From positions 1 to 64,000 of the IMG/VR virus record IMGVR_UViG_3300022562_000747: a DNA stretch of 64,000 nt; one strand, given 5' to 3'. Positions within the stretch are counted from its first letter, which is position 1. Each line of letters begins with the position of its first letter. A program made the position numbers and the translations under genes. The DNA is from a virus. The notes under the pieces were generated by a model, which did not search any database, was not told where the DNA came from, and was given only the letters and a program-made list of their open reading frames with translations. Positions 19,997 through 27,692 of the stretch are shown here, piece by piece.

Positions 19997-20556
19997 GCCA
20001 ACGCAATAGTGGTTATAAGCGTAAAAAGAATGATGAATATTTTACCCCGGAATGGGTAACAAAGGCGCTTATTCCTTATATTCCTTCTCATGTTAAACAT
20101 ATATGGGAACCTGCTGCGGGAAATGGAAAAATTGTAAACGAATTAAGAAAAAATCTTTATGATGTTACTCCAACTGATATTACAAATGGAAAAGAATGGG
20201 ATTTTTTAAAAGCAAAAATTGAATATCCTTTTTGGCATGTACCACCTGATGCTATTATAACGAATCCGCCTTTTAATCAAGCACAAGAATTTATTGAACA
20301 CGCATTAAACTTGATAAGAGTATATAACGGAATGGTCGCAATGTTATTGCGAACTGATTATGATAGTGCAAAAACTCGTCGGCATTTATTTGGAGATAAC
20401 AAAGTATTTACAAGGAAAATAATCCTAACGCGACGAATCATATGGTTTCCAAAAAAGGGTGCTGCACCATCCTACAACCATGCGTGGTATATATGGGATT
20501 ATAATCATATGCCTCAAGGTGCTGCCCCTGTTATGTCTTATTATTATGATCCCTAA
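19993..20556 (+). CDS. N6-adenine DNA methyltransferase
   Basis: Contains the SAM-binding IWEPAAGNGK (about residues 37-46) and catalytic NPPF at 91-94 in the alpha-type amino-methyltransferase order. 187 residues with no separate recognition domain. Likely methylates adenine in phage DNA to resist host nucleases; target site unknown. Confidence 0.8.
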   Translation: MSQRNSGYKRKKNDEYFTPEWVTKALIPYIPSHVKHIWEPAAGNGKIVNELRKNLYDVTPTDITNGKEWDFLKAKIEYPFWHVPPDAIITNPPFNQAQEFIEHALNLIRVYNGMVAMLLRTDYDSAKTRRHLFGDNKVFTRKIILTRRIIWFPKKGAAPSYNHAWYIWDYNHMPQGAAPVMSYYYDP

Positions 20557-20584
20557 CCCATTGATTTTCCATGTTTCTTAGTTC

Positions 20585-20613
20585 TTGACATAGCCCTTGG
20601 GGTGTGTTATTCT
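20585..20613 (+). promoter_or_regulatory. Sigma70-type promoter, leaderless start
   Basis: TTGACA, 17-base spacer, TATTCT; the ATG at 20620 lies exactly at the expected +1. Confidence 0.75.
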
Positions 20614-20619
20614 CTTATC

Positions 20620-21498
20620 ATGAGAAAAAGAACCGACATTCATCGCCCAAGTGCGATCCGTCCGCTTGAATATGAATATATCGCCATGGACTATATTGGT
20701 CCATCTGCTAACAATGATTGGCGATTCCTAGCGTCGGAAAGACAGGTTTTCCGCGCCCATCAAGCCGATACCAAAGGAAAATTTTCCCACCACGATCATG
20801 GCGGATCATGCCATATCTGTGGTGCGAATGCGTTTTATATTGCCAAGTTTTACCACAAGAAAACCAATTCCTATATCGTTACCGGCACCGATTGTGCCGA
20901 AAAGATGTCAATGGGTGACCCCACCGCTTTCAAGGCTTTCCGTAAGCGGGTGCTGGAACATGCCCGCGCCGAAAAAGGCAAAAAGAAAGCTATCGAATAT
21001 CTTTGCGAGCGTGGCTTGTCGAAAGCTTGGGACATTTATATGAGTCCCGAATATAAAACTGGCTCTGTCCCGCGTGATGTAAATATCCTTAGCGATATTC
21101 TTGCCCGCCTTGTAAAATGGGGCAATTTGTCGGAAGGTCAGGTCAATTTTCTGAAAACGTTGGTCAATCGCATTGAGAATCGCGACAAGATCGAAGCCGA
21201 ACGTGCTGCCAAATATGCTACCGCGAAAGAGGTTCCGGTTAGCGACAAGCGCATAAAGGTTACCGGTGTCGTGCTGGCTGTGAAGCCCCCAAGCGAATGG
21301 GATCGTTTCGGCATGTGGAAAATGCTGGTCGAGTCCACCGATGGCTGGAAAGTATGGGGTTCGCGCCCGCTTGCGTTGAGCGATGTTGAACGGGGTTCCT
21401 TGGTCAGTTTTGAGGCGAAGGTGACTCGCAGCGATAAAGACCCTAAATTCGGTTTCTTCAACCGTCCGTCTAAACCGGAAATAATTCAATCTGTATAA
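20620..21498 (+). CDS. Zinc-binding phage protein with OB-like C-domain
   Basis: 292 residues from the leaderless ATG. HHDHGGSCHICGANAFY with a later TDCAEK supplies His/Cys zinc ligands (about residues 60-95). The C-terminal VPVSDKRIKVTGVVLAVKPP and GSLVSFEAKVTRSD are strand-rich like an OB fold. A common early phage family of unknown function. Its codons are visibly GC-richer than those of its neighbours. Confidence 0.6.
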   Translation: MRKRTDIHRPSAIRPLEYEYIAMDYIGPSANNDWRFLASERQVFRAHQADTKGKFSHHDHGGSCHICGANAFYIAKFYHKKTNSYIVTGTDCAEKMSMGDPTAFKAFRKRVLEHARAEKGKKKAIEYLCERGLSKAWDIYMSPEYKTGSVPRDVNILSDILARLVKWGNLSEGQVNFLKTLVNRIENRDKIEAERAAKYATAKEVPVSDKRIKVTGVVLAVKPPSEWDRFGMWKMLVESTDGWKVWGSRPLALSDVERGSLVSFEAKVTRSDKDPKFGFFNRPSKPEIIQSV

Positions 21499-21514
21499 AC
21501 AAAAGGAAAATATC

Positions 21515-21826
21515 ATGCTTCAATTTTTGGCTTTGCATCCTGATGTAACCCCCGATCATGTTGGTCTGATTCCTACATTCCTTGATGTGAATGATCCGGA
21601 ACCGGCTGCAAAACAGATCGATAAAAATTATCAACATGGCGGTGGTTGGCATCCTTCGAAGGGTTTTAAATTGACAAAGAAATTTGCGTTGGTTTATCCG
21701 GGTGATCCCCCACTTGTGCCTTTGGCAATGTCTCAACTCCGGGATGAAACTATTCTTATCTACCCATACGGGTATGTTGCTATTGTGCAACCTAACCACG
21801 ATTTTGAAGCTTCCCGGGTGGACTAA
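21515..21826 (+). CDS. Hypothetical 103-residue protein
   Basis: Starts after AAAGGAAA. Central GGGWHPSKGFKL and strand-rich end. No family recognised; co-transcribed with the zinc protein. Confidence 0.6.
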   Translation: MLQFLALHPDVTPDHVGLIPTFLDVNDPEPAAKQIDKNYQHGGGWHPSKGFKLTKKFALVYPGDPPLVPLAMSQLRDETILIYPYGYVAIVQPNHDFEASRVD

Positions 21827-21835
21827 AAATAGTTC

Positions 21836-21864
21836 TTGACTCCAATCTCCAATCATGGTATGAT
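21836..21864 (+). promoter_or_regulatory. Sigma70-type promoter, leaderless start
   Basis: TTGACT, 17-base spacer, TATGAT; ATG 21871 is at the expected +1. Confidence 0.8.
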
Positions 21865-21870
21865 CTTATT

Positions 21871-22071
21871 ATGATGACAAAATTGAGCTATGAGGAAAAG
21901 GCTAAGTCCCTATGGGAAGCCTTTGATGAAAATGCCAAATGTGGCATTCGTTTCGGTTTATTTCCCGCTGATGTAATGAGGGAAGCTGAAAAAACCGGAT
22001 ATACCGATTCTAAAAAGCTATGTGTAGCTTTGATGGATTGTGCTTCTAACGATGGTGGAATGAGAGCTTAA
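21871..22071 (+). CDS. Hypothetical 66-residue protein
   Basis: Leaderless first gene of a small-gene operon running to 24833. Helical (LSYEEKAKSLWEAFDENAKC). No family recognised. Confidence 0.55.
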   Translation: MMTKLSYEEKAKSLWEAFDENAKCGIRFGLFPADVMREAEKTGYTDSKKLCVALMDCASNDGGMRA

Positions 22072-22073
22072 TA

Positions 22074-22244
22074 ATGAAATGCGATTTTTGCCAAGACACC
22101 AAAATGCTCATTCTCGATGCATTGCAAGTTGATGCAGCTAGAAAGCGATGGCAATGGGCGAGGCTTGGTCCGGGAGCCAATGATTGCCCGTATTGCGTAC
22201 AAATACCACTAAATGAGAAAATGGAAAAGGAATATAGGCAATGA
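22074..22244 (+). CDS. Small zinc-finger protein
   Basis: 56 residues with KCDFCQD near the start and DCPYCVQ near residue 40, a two-CxxC zinc module separated by a helix. Overlaps the next start by four bases (ATGA). Role unknown. Confidence 0.6.
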   Translation: MKCDFCQDTKMLILDALQVDAARKRWQWARLGPGANDCPYCVQIPLNEKMEKEYRQ

Positions 22245-22438
22245 CTGATGTAGTTTACACATTCGAAGATCGTGCCGTAAAAAATGAGCGCAAGGCGCAA
22301 GAATTAATCAAGACGCAAGCCGTTCATCGTGCCAATGCCGAAGCATGGGAGACCATGGCGGTTTATGGTCCGGAAGAATACCGGGATGCTCGCCTCAAAA
22401 TGGCGGTATATGAATTGAAAAAAGCGGGGATTATGTAA
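22241..22438 (+). CDS. Hypothetical helical protein
   Basis: 65 residues, charged helices (RAVKNERKAQELIKTQAVHR). Coupled to both neighbours by start-stop overlaps. Confidence 0.55.
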   Translation: MTDVVYTFEDRAVKNERKAQELIKTQAVHRANAEAWETMAVYGPEEYRDARLKMAVYELKKAGIM

Positions 22439-22749
22439 TGGCTAAGAAAATTTCCCATATGGATTTGTTGATGGCGATTTCGTCATTAACCGATGAAAAT
22501 CAGCTAAATCAGATAAGCGCAGCGGTCAAGAATCGCAAGGATTCTTTATCACAGATTAGGCTTACAACAATCAAGGTGGGCGATACTGTTAAATTTGCCA
22601 ATATTCGCCCGACATATTTGGCAGGATTAACTGCTAAGGTAGTCGATGTAAAACGGAAAACGGTGGTAGTATCAATGCCGCAAAATCCGCAATATGGGCG
22701 GTTTGCAGGATTGCCGCGAGTCCGGGTTCCTATATCTCTTATTGCGTGA
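22438..22749 (+). CDS. Hypothetical protein with SH3/KOW-like half
   Basis: 103 residues: a helical first half and a strand-rich second half (TIKVGDTVKFANIRPTYLAG, then TAKVVDVKRKTVVVSM) resembling a KOW or SH3-type barrel that can bind RNA. Weak assignment. Confidence 0.5.
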   Translation: MAKKISHMDLLMAISSLTDENQLNQISAAVKNRKDSLSQIRLTTIKVGDTVKFANIRPTYLAGLTAKVVDVKRKTVVVSMPQNPQYGRFAGLPRVRVPISLIA

Positions 22750-22755
22750 GGAAAC

Positions 22756-23013
22756 ATGCCGAATAAAGACAAAGCTGATAAGGTCAATGCTATCATTGCT
22801 GATTTAGCAAATGATCTGCGTCCCCTAGTGGATCGGATTGAAAAAAGACCGCTTCCGACAACCAAAAACAATTATGGCGAATATCTCGCCCTAATTGGCA
22901 AGCTTTCACGCGGCGATCATAATATGGGTAAAATAGTTACCGCCGCTTTGCTTGATGCCGGGGCAAACCATGCCGGGGTTGCTTCCGCTTACAAAATCTC
23001 GTTTGGGGGTTGA
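22756..23013 (+). CDS. Hypothetical 85-residue protein
   Basis: Helical; MPNKDKADKVNAIIADLAND at the start. No family recognised. Confidence 0.5.
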   Translation: MPNKDKADKVNAIIADLANDLRPLVDRIEKRPLPTTKNNYGEYLALIGKLSRGDHNMGKIVTAALLDAGANHAGVASAYKISFGG

Positions 23014-23014
23014 T

Positions 23015-23329
23015 ATGCGAAGCAAATCATATCTATTTACGCTTGATTTGAATCCTATAGTTCAACCATGGGACGAATATTTTGATAAACTTGGTTGTTA
23101 TAGCAAATTGAAACGACTTGCCAAGCTTCATAATATTGTTCGTCGCGTTGTTGAACCTGATAAACCCGAGAACGATATCCGGGTCAGGGTTTATGGGCGA
23201 CTTGGTAAAAATAGCCCTTATCGGCGTTTATATAGTCGAACACGCGGAAATGTTAGGCTCCGAGATGCTTCCAGATTTGACGTGTATATTCAAGGTGGAT
23301 GGAAATGGTTTCGCGTAAACCAAAAATAA
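23015..23329 (+). CDS. Hypothetical basic protein
   Basis: 104 residues from ATG 23015. Strands at both ends and an Arg-rich middle (RVYGRLGKNSPYRRLYSRTR) suggest nucleic-acid contact. No family recognised. Confidence 0.5.
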   Translation: MRSKSYLFTLDLNPIVQPWDEYFDKLGCYSKLKRLAKLHNIVRRVVEPDKPENDIRVRVYGRLGKNSPYRRLYSRTRGNVRLRDASRFDVYIQGGWKWFRVNQK

Positions 23330-23475
23330 CTTATCAGCAATCATTGGCGCTTAATAGTCTTGAATGGCAAAGACAGCAATTAATACGATTGGGACATATT
23401 GAGGCGGCTAAAATTATTACTGAGGTTTATGAAAAAGTTTTGGATGAAATGGTGGAACAAAATGCCAAAAAATGA
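23305..23475 (+). CDS. Hypothetical 56-residue protein
   Basis: Overlaps the end of the previous gene by 25 bases in another frame and the next start by 14 bases. MVSRKPKITYQQSLALNSLE then a long helix. No family recognised. Confidence 0.45.
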   Translation: MVSRKPKITYQQSLALNSLEWQRQQLIRLGHIEAAKIITEVYEKVLDEMVEQNAKK

Positions 23476-23674
23476 ACAATTAGAACCGGACCTTTACATT
23501 AGTAATGAAGGTTCAATTTTTCTTGTCAATCCTATCTCCGATAAAGGCAGACAATGGTTACAAGAAAATATCGATCCCGAAGCATTAATGTTTCATGATG
23601 CTATCGTGGTTGAACATCGCTTTATCGGCGCTATTGTCGATGGTGCCCAAAATGATGGATTGATGGTCGAATGA
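23462..23674 (+). CDS. Hypothetical 70-residue protein
   Basis: Start at ATG 23462 (MPKNEQLEPDLYISNEG). Mixed strand/helix (FLVNPISDKGRQWLQENIDP). No family recognised. Confidence 0.5.
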   Translation: MPKNEQLEPDLYISNEGSIFLVNPISDKGRQWLQENIDPEALMFHDAIVVEHRFIGAIVDGAQNDGLMVE

Positions 23675-23964
23675 AAGAATACCATACTACTGGGGGTCGT
23701 CTTGCGGTTCCGTTTGTTCATATAAATGGAACTAGCAAGGCAAGCTTGCTTGAAGGTTATACAAAGGCTTATGAAAGCCTATTGGATGCTGAAAAAGCTT
23801 TGTGTGCAATGGCACCCCATATGCGGGATTATTACCCATATCCATTAAAAGATGGTCAATGGGAACTAGCCGATGATCAACATGCGGCTCGCTTGAGAAA
23901 AATATCTGAAATTATGTCCGATTTGATCGTGCTTTCGACGGCGGTTATGGAGCAAGGAAAATGA
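23671..23964 (+). CDS. Hypothetical 97-residue protein
   Basis: Overlaps neighbours by four bases each side. Helical with a conserved-looking YPYPLKDGQWELADDQHAAR. No family recognised. Confidence 0.5.
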   Translation: MKEYHTTGGRLAVPFVHINGTSKASLLEGYTKAYESLLDAEKALCAMAPHMRDYYPYPLKDGQWELADDQHAARLRKISEIMSDLIVLSTAVMEQGK

Positions 23965-24221
23965 AAAGTAGAGGTGAATTTGTGAATGAAGCGGTAAATC
24001 TGTTAACTAATATAGGGGCTACAGATGTATCACTCAAAAATGTTACCAAATTAGCCGACACATTACAAGCAAATTATAATGCCGGTGTTATGAATAGTAT
24101 GCAAACAATAAGATCAAATGAAGAATTTTACAGTCACCAAATGAGATTGGCAAAATCAAGTCTTTCGAGTGTTTTGCGAATTGTTCTTGATGATATTCAC
24201 AAACTGATGGTGAAGTCATGA
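23961..24221 (+). CDS. Hypothetical helical protein
   Basis: 86 residues, almost wholly helical. Coupled to neighbours by short overlaps. No family recognised. Confidence 0.5.
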   Translation: MKSRGEFVNEAVNLLTNIGATDVSLKNVTKLADTLQANYNAGVMNSMQTIRSNEEFYSHQMRLAKSSLSSVLRIVLDDIHKLMVKS

Positions 24222-24337
24222 ACCTATACGAAAAATGTCTAGTGTTTTTCTTTTCGGAAGTCCTGAATGGACTATTCGTTTTGTTGGTTTTAACACCGAT
24301 AATAGCGGCATGGCTGTATTATTGGGGATGGTTATAA
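24218..24337 (+). CDS. Small single-pass membrane protein
   Basis: 39 residues: a short polar start (MNLYEK) then a continuous hydrophobic stretch ending AAWLYYWGWL. Start and stop overlap both neighbouring genes. Role unknown. Confidence 0.55.
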   Translation: MNLYEKCLVFFFSEVLNGLFVLLVLTPIIAAWLYYWGWL

Positions 24338-24579
24338 TGACTGAAACAGTATCGCTACTTGAATTTTGGGGAATGCTTGCTCGCGCCGATTGGTATTATG
24401 AGGCTTCGGACGATCATAGTGTTTGGCAAGCAGGTGTAGAATCTTTTCGAAAACTGGAAGAAATAGCTAAACAATCGTCTAAACATACCAAACTTTATCA
24501 AAGATTTGGTGACCATTATTTCAGTGGAAAACCTTGGGGAACTAAACAGGCTCCCTTACCAAGAAAGCCAAAATCATGA
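24337..24579 (+). CDS. Hypothetical 80-residue protein
   Basis: ATG overlaps the previous stop. LEFWGMLARADWYYEASDDH and a Lys/Pro-rich end. No family recognised. Confidence 0.5.
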   Translation: MTETVSLLEFWGMLARADWYYEASDDHSVWQAGVESFRKLEEIAKQSSKHTKLYQRFGDHYFSGKPWGTKQAPLPRKPKS

Positions 24580-24833
24580 AGAAACACGGAAAAATATATG
24601 AAGCCATTGCCGAAGATTTGACTAATCTAGGCGGTCCTATGGGCACTGAGGAAGTTTATGAAAAATGGCGACGATTATTTTATCAACCATCAGCCGCTAA
24701 AGAATATTGTGAGCAGGATTATAAAAAATACCATAGAAGCTCATTTAAATGGAAAAAAGATGGGCAAGGATGGTCATCAGGTGATTTATTATTCATTATG
24801 TATTCGGTGCGTCCGGTGAAAATTTATACTTGA
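24576..24833 (+). CDS. Hypothetical basic protein
   Basis: 85 residues, Lys/Tyr-rich (YCEQDYKKYHRSSFKWKKDG). Last gene of the operon begun at 21871; its stop overlaps the next promoter. No family recognised. Confidence 0.5.
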   Translation: MKKHGKIYEAIAEDLTNLGGPMGTEEVYEKWRRLFYQPSAAKEYCEQDYKKYHRSSFKWKKDGQGWSSGDLLFIMYSVRPVKIYT

Positions 24834-24858
24834 CACCGCCCCCTAAATATGTTATGAT
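24830..24858 (+). promoter_or_regulatory. Composite early/late promoter
   Basis: TTGACA, 17-base spacer, TATGAT. The spacer itself contains CTAAATAT (24843-24850), the late-type motif. Confidence 0.7.
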
Positions 24859-24898
24859 AATAAAATAAGATTTGCACTTTTAAAATGGAGAAAATAAA

Positions 24899-25873
24899 AT
24901 GTCGCATGATTTAGAATTTATTGGCGGTAAAGCCGCTATGGTATATACCAAGTCCGGGGGTGTTCCTTGGCATGGTTTCGGGTTTCCTATTAAAGATGAT
25001 ATGGCACCCAAGGAAATGCTCAAGGTAGCCAAATTGAATTGGACCGTTGAAAAGGTCCCGGCATATGCCACAATCAACGGTAAAAGAATTAATCTTGATA
25101 CCATGGCACTGGTTCGTTCGTCAGACCACAAAATTCTTGATGAAGTTTCGGGCGATTGGAATCCCCTGCAAAATGAGGAAGCTTTTGACTTTTTCCGCGA
25201 ATATTGCGATGCAGGCAATATGAGCATGGAAACTGCCGGTTCCTTGAAGGGTGGTCGCCTTGTATGGGTTATGGCAAAGATTAAGGGCGACAAATTTGCT
25301 CTATTCAAGGGCAAAGACGTAGTTGAGTCTTATGTCCTACTAACGAATCCATTCATATACGGTATGAGTATTTCGGCAAGCCTTAGCATGATTCGCGTGG
25401 TTTGTGCCAATACCCTAGCCGCTTCGCTAAGTGCTTCTAAGGGTGATAAGATCGTCAGAGTAACACACCGCAAGGAGTTTATCGCTGATGATGTAAAACA
25501 GACCCTTGGCTTGGCGCATGAACGCATGGTGAAATATAAGGAAGCCGCTAATTTCCTTTCCAACAAAAAGGCAACCCCGGAACAGATTTCGGAATATTTG
25601 AAACAAGTGTTCCCGGTAATTACCCAAAAGTCCAAATCCAAAAAGGAATTGAGCAAGAATGCCAAGTCCGTTTTGGCGGTCATGGATACCCAACCCGGAG
25701 TTGAATTTGGGCGTGGAACTTGGTGGCAGGCATTGAATGCGGTAACCTACCATCTTGACCATAGTGCTGGTCGTAATGCCGATACCCGCTTGACTAGTGC
25801 CTACTATGGTCTTGGCAAGAAAACCAAGCTAAAGGCTTTGGAACTTGCTGTCCAGATGGCAGACGCTTCCTAA
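24899..25873 (+). CDS. DUF932 phage/plasmid protein
   Basis: 324 residues. VPWHGFGFPI near residue 22, VRSSDHKILDEVSGDWNPLQ, RVVCANTLAASL (about residue 165) and a Trp/His-rich C-terminus match the DUF932 family (TIGR03299-like), widespread in phages and plasmids with no established biochemical role. GGAG site before the ATG; unlike nearby operons the mRNA has a leader of about 35 bases. Confidence 0.85.
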   Translation: MSHDLEFIGGKAAMVYTKSGGVPWHGFGFPIKDDMAPKEMLKVAKLNWTVEKVPAYATINGKRINLDTMALVRSSDHKILDEVSGDWNPLQNEEAFDFFREYCDAGNMSMETAGSLKGGRLVWVMAKIKGDKFALFKGKDVVESYVLLTNPFIYGMSISASLSMIRVVCANTLAASLSASKGDKIVRVTHRKEFIADDVKQTLGLAHERMVKYKEAANFLSNKKATPEQISEYLKQVFPVITQKSKSKKELSKNAKSVLAVMDTQPGVEFGRGTWWQALNAVTYHLDHSAGRNADTRLTSAYYGLGKKTKLKALELAVQMADAS

Positions 25874-26046
25874 TGCTTTTGACTGCTGAAGAATGGCTAA
25901 ACCGTCCGGAATATCAGGATTATACAATTCTTGACCCGGACGGTTGGGATAGGGAAAATTTTGACGTTAGTTGGAATGAAAAGATAAGTCGCGAAGAATT
26001 TATCAAACGTCTTTATGAATCCACCGTTATGATTAGAAGGAAATAA
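25873..26046 (+). CDS. Hypothetical 57-residue acidic protein
   Basis: ATG overlaps the DUF932 stop. LTAEEWLNRPEYQDYTILDP then DGWDRENFDVSWNEKISREE: acidic and Trp-rich. It immediately precedes the restriction-modification pair. No family recognised. Confidence 0.5.
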   Translation: MLLTAEEWLNRPEYQDYTILDPDGWDRENFDVSWNEKISREEFIKRLYESTVMIRRK

Positions 26047-26048
26047 AA

Positions 26049-26573
26049 ATGGGTGACCGAGCGCAAAATGTAAAAGCACTTTTGCCTTTAGAATATATTA
26101 CCCTCAAGGCACTCAATCCTGCTTGGAAAAATAGTTGGGCTAAAGATTTGGTTCGAAATCCTATCAAAGTAAAGGGAAAGCAATATGAATTAATTACTGA
26201 GCATTTTTTGACGTATAAAGGATATGATGTTCGTCCCCGCATTCATTCATCACATGATAGAATCATTGATGGGAAAACTGCTGAAATAAAGGGAGCATCA
26301 AGTTCAAATGGGATTTTTTCCTTTATGCAGATTAGACCCAAACAAGGATATCAAAAATTAATTTTTATGGCTGTTCATCCAGATAAGGTTGAATTTTATG
26401 AATTTGACCATAAAAAGGTCAAAAGATTTATCACCAATGGAACTTTCAAACCACAACATGGTGGTAAAGAAAATAATGGAAAATTGAAAGATACATATAT
26501 GTTTATCGGAACATTAGATCGATTTTCACAACAAAAAATGTTTGAAATGCATTCTTCCGAATTTATGCAATGA
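26049..26573 (+). CDS. Probable type II restriction endonuclease
   Basis: 174 residues with SSHDRIIDGKTAEIKGASSS: D74, E79 and K81 give the PD-(D/E)XK core, followed by a SFMQIRPKQGYQKLIFMAVH strand pair typical of restriction-enzyme folds. Its stop overlaps the start of an adenine methyltransferase (ATGA), the classic layout of a type II restriction-modification system. Recognition site unknown. Alternative: a DNA-repair nuclease. Confidence 0.65.
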   Translation: MGDRAQNVKALLPLEYITLKALNPAWKNSWAKDLVRNPIKVKGKQYELITEHFLTYKGYDVRPRIHSSHDRIIDGKTAEIKGASSSNGIFSFMQIRPKQGYQKLIFMAVHPDKVEFYEFDHKKVKRFITNGTFKPQHGGKENNGKLKDTYMFIGTLDRFSQQKMFEMHSSEFMQ

Positions 26574-27640
26574 AACGACACACCAAACAATCAACCAAAC
26601 AAAAATACGGAGCGTTTCATACAGAAAACGTTGATCAACTTTTTTCTGGATTTGAAAGCCTTGTAAAAAATAAACTCATTATCGACCCATTCGTAGGGGG
26701 CGGCGATTTGATTGATTGGGCATTACAACATGGAGCTAAGGATTACGAAGTTTACGATTTATTTCCGGCATTTCCAAAAACATTGCAAAACGATTCCTTA
26801 TTCAATCCCCCGGATTATACCGGTAAATTCTTAGTAACCAATCCCCCTTATCTATCCCGGAATAAATCAAAAAAAGAAAACGTCAAGACGTTTGATAAAT
26901 GGGAACAAGATGATTTATATAAGTGTCATCTGGCGTCCTTGTATCCTACTTGTGATGCTGGTTTGATTATTTTACCGACAAATTTTTTATCAGAATCTCG
27001 ACCAAATGCACGTTATATGTTTTTCAAAAATTATACAATTGGGAAAGCCAAATACTACATGTATCAAGCCTTTCCTAACGTTACTACCGGAATAATGGTA
27101 TTTAATTTTTATAAAAACAATGATCAAATAAAAAAATTTGATATTGAAATTCATCGATCTGCGACGGATATCCAAACCGTAAAAGTGAAATTATCTCCAC
27201 AATATAATTATTTGTGGGGGGATGAATTTTTTGATTATATTGAAGATACCGACCCGATAAAAATCATCAAATATGATACCGCAAGCAAAAAGAAACCTAA
27301 TACAAAAATTGTAATTGGCTTGCTTACTAAAGGAAGCTATGGTTTAGGAGCACACATAAATACAGGAAACCCTTTGTTAGTTAGAAAAACGACATTTACA
27401 ACATATCAGATTTCTATCGATGGATATAACCTATCTAATCAACAACAAACCAAAATTGTTGATTTGTATAATAAAAAACTGAATTACTATATCAAAAAAT
27501 ATCATGGTTTATTTTTGGCAAATTACATGGGAGCCGAACAAAAGATAAAAAGCCGAAAATTCTCGAATCTTTTGTTATCTCGCGTGATAAAAGAAATATT
27601 GAACGAAAAACCATCATCTTTGGAACAATTTTTCAAATAA
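26570..27640 (+). CDS. N6-adenine methyltransferase of RM pair
   Basis: 356 residues: SAM-binding IDPFVGGGDLIDWAL (about residues 38-52), catalytic NPPY at 91-94, and a long C-terminal target-recognition part. The N-terminus KYGAFHTE is typical of type II adenine methyltransferases. It would protect DNA against the coupled endonuclease. Confidence 0.8.
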   Translation: MKRHTKQSTKQKYGAFHTENVDQLFSGFESLVKNKLIIDPFVGGGDLIDWALQHGAKDYEVYDLFPAFPKTLQNDSLFNPPDYTGKFLVTNPPYLSRNKSKKENVKTFDKWEQDDLYKCHLASLYPTCDAGLIILPTNFLSESRPNARYMFFKNYTIGKAKYYMYQAFPNVTTGIMVFNFYKNNDQIKKFDIEIHRSATDIQTVKVKLSPQYNYLWGDEFFDYIEDTDPIKIIKYDTASKKKPNTKIVIGLLTKGSYGLGAHINTGNPLLVRKTTFTTYQISIDGYNLSNQQQTKIVDLYNKKLNYYIKKYHGLFLANYMGAEQKIKSRKFSNLLLSRVIKEILNEKPSSLEQFFK

Positions 27641-27655
27641 TTAGATACTAAAATG

Positions 27656-27663
27656 GATAAATA
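27656..27663 (+). promoter_or_regulatory. Late-type motif GATAAATA
   Basis: Thirty bases before the start of the gene at 27693. Confidence 0.45.
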
Positions 27664-27692
27664 AACCGTATAAATCCGGGAGATTATCCATA

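Noticed and set aside
20908-21516. Long open frame on the minus strand
   Set aside because: It mirrors the zinc-binding gene at 20620 on the opposite strand, has no ribosome site and an unlikely composition.
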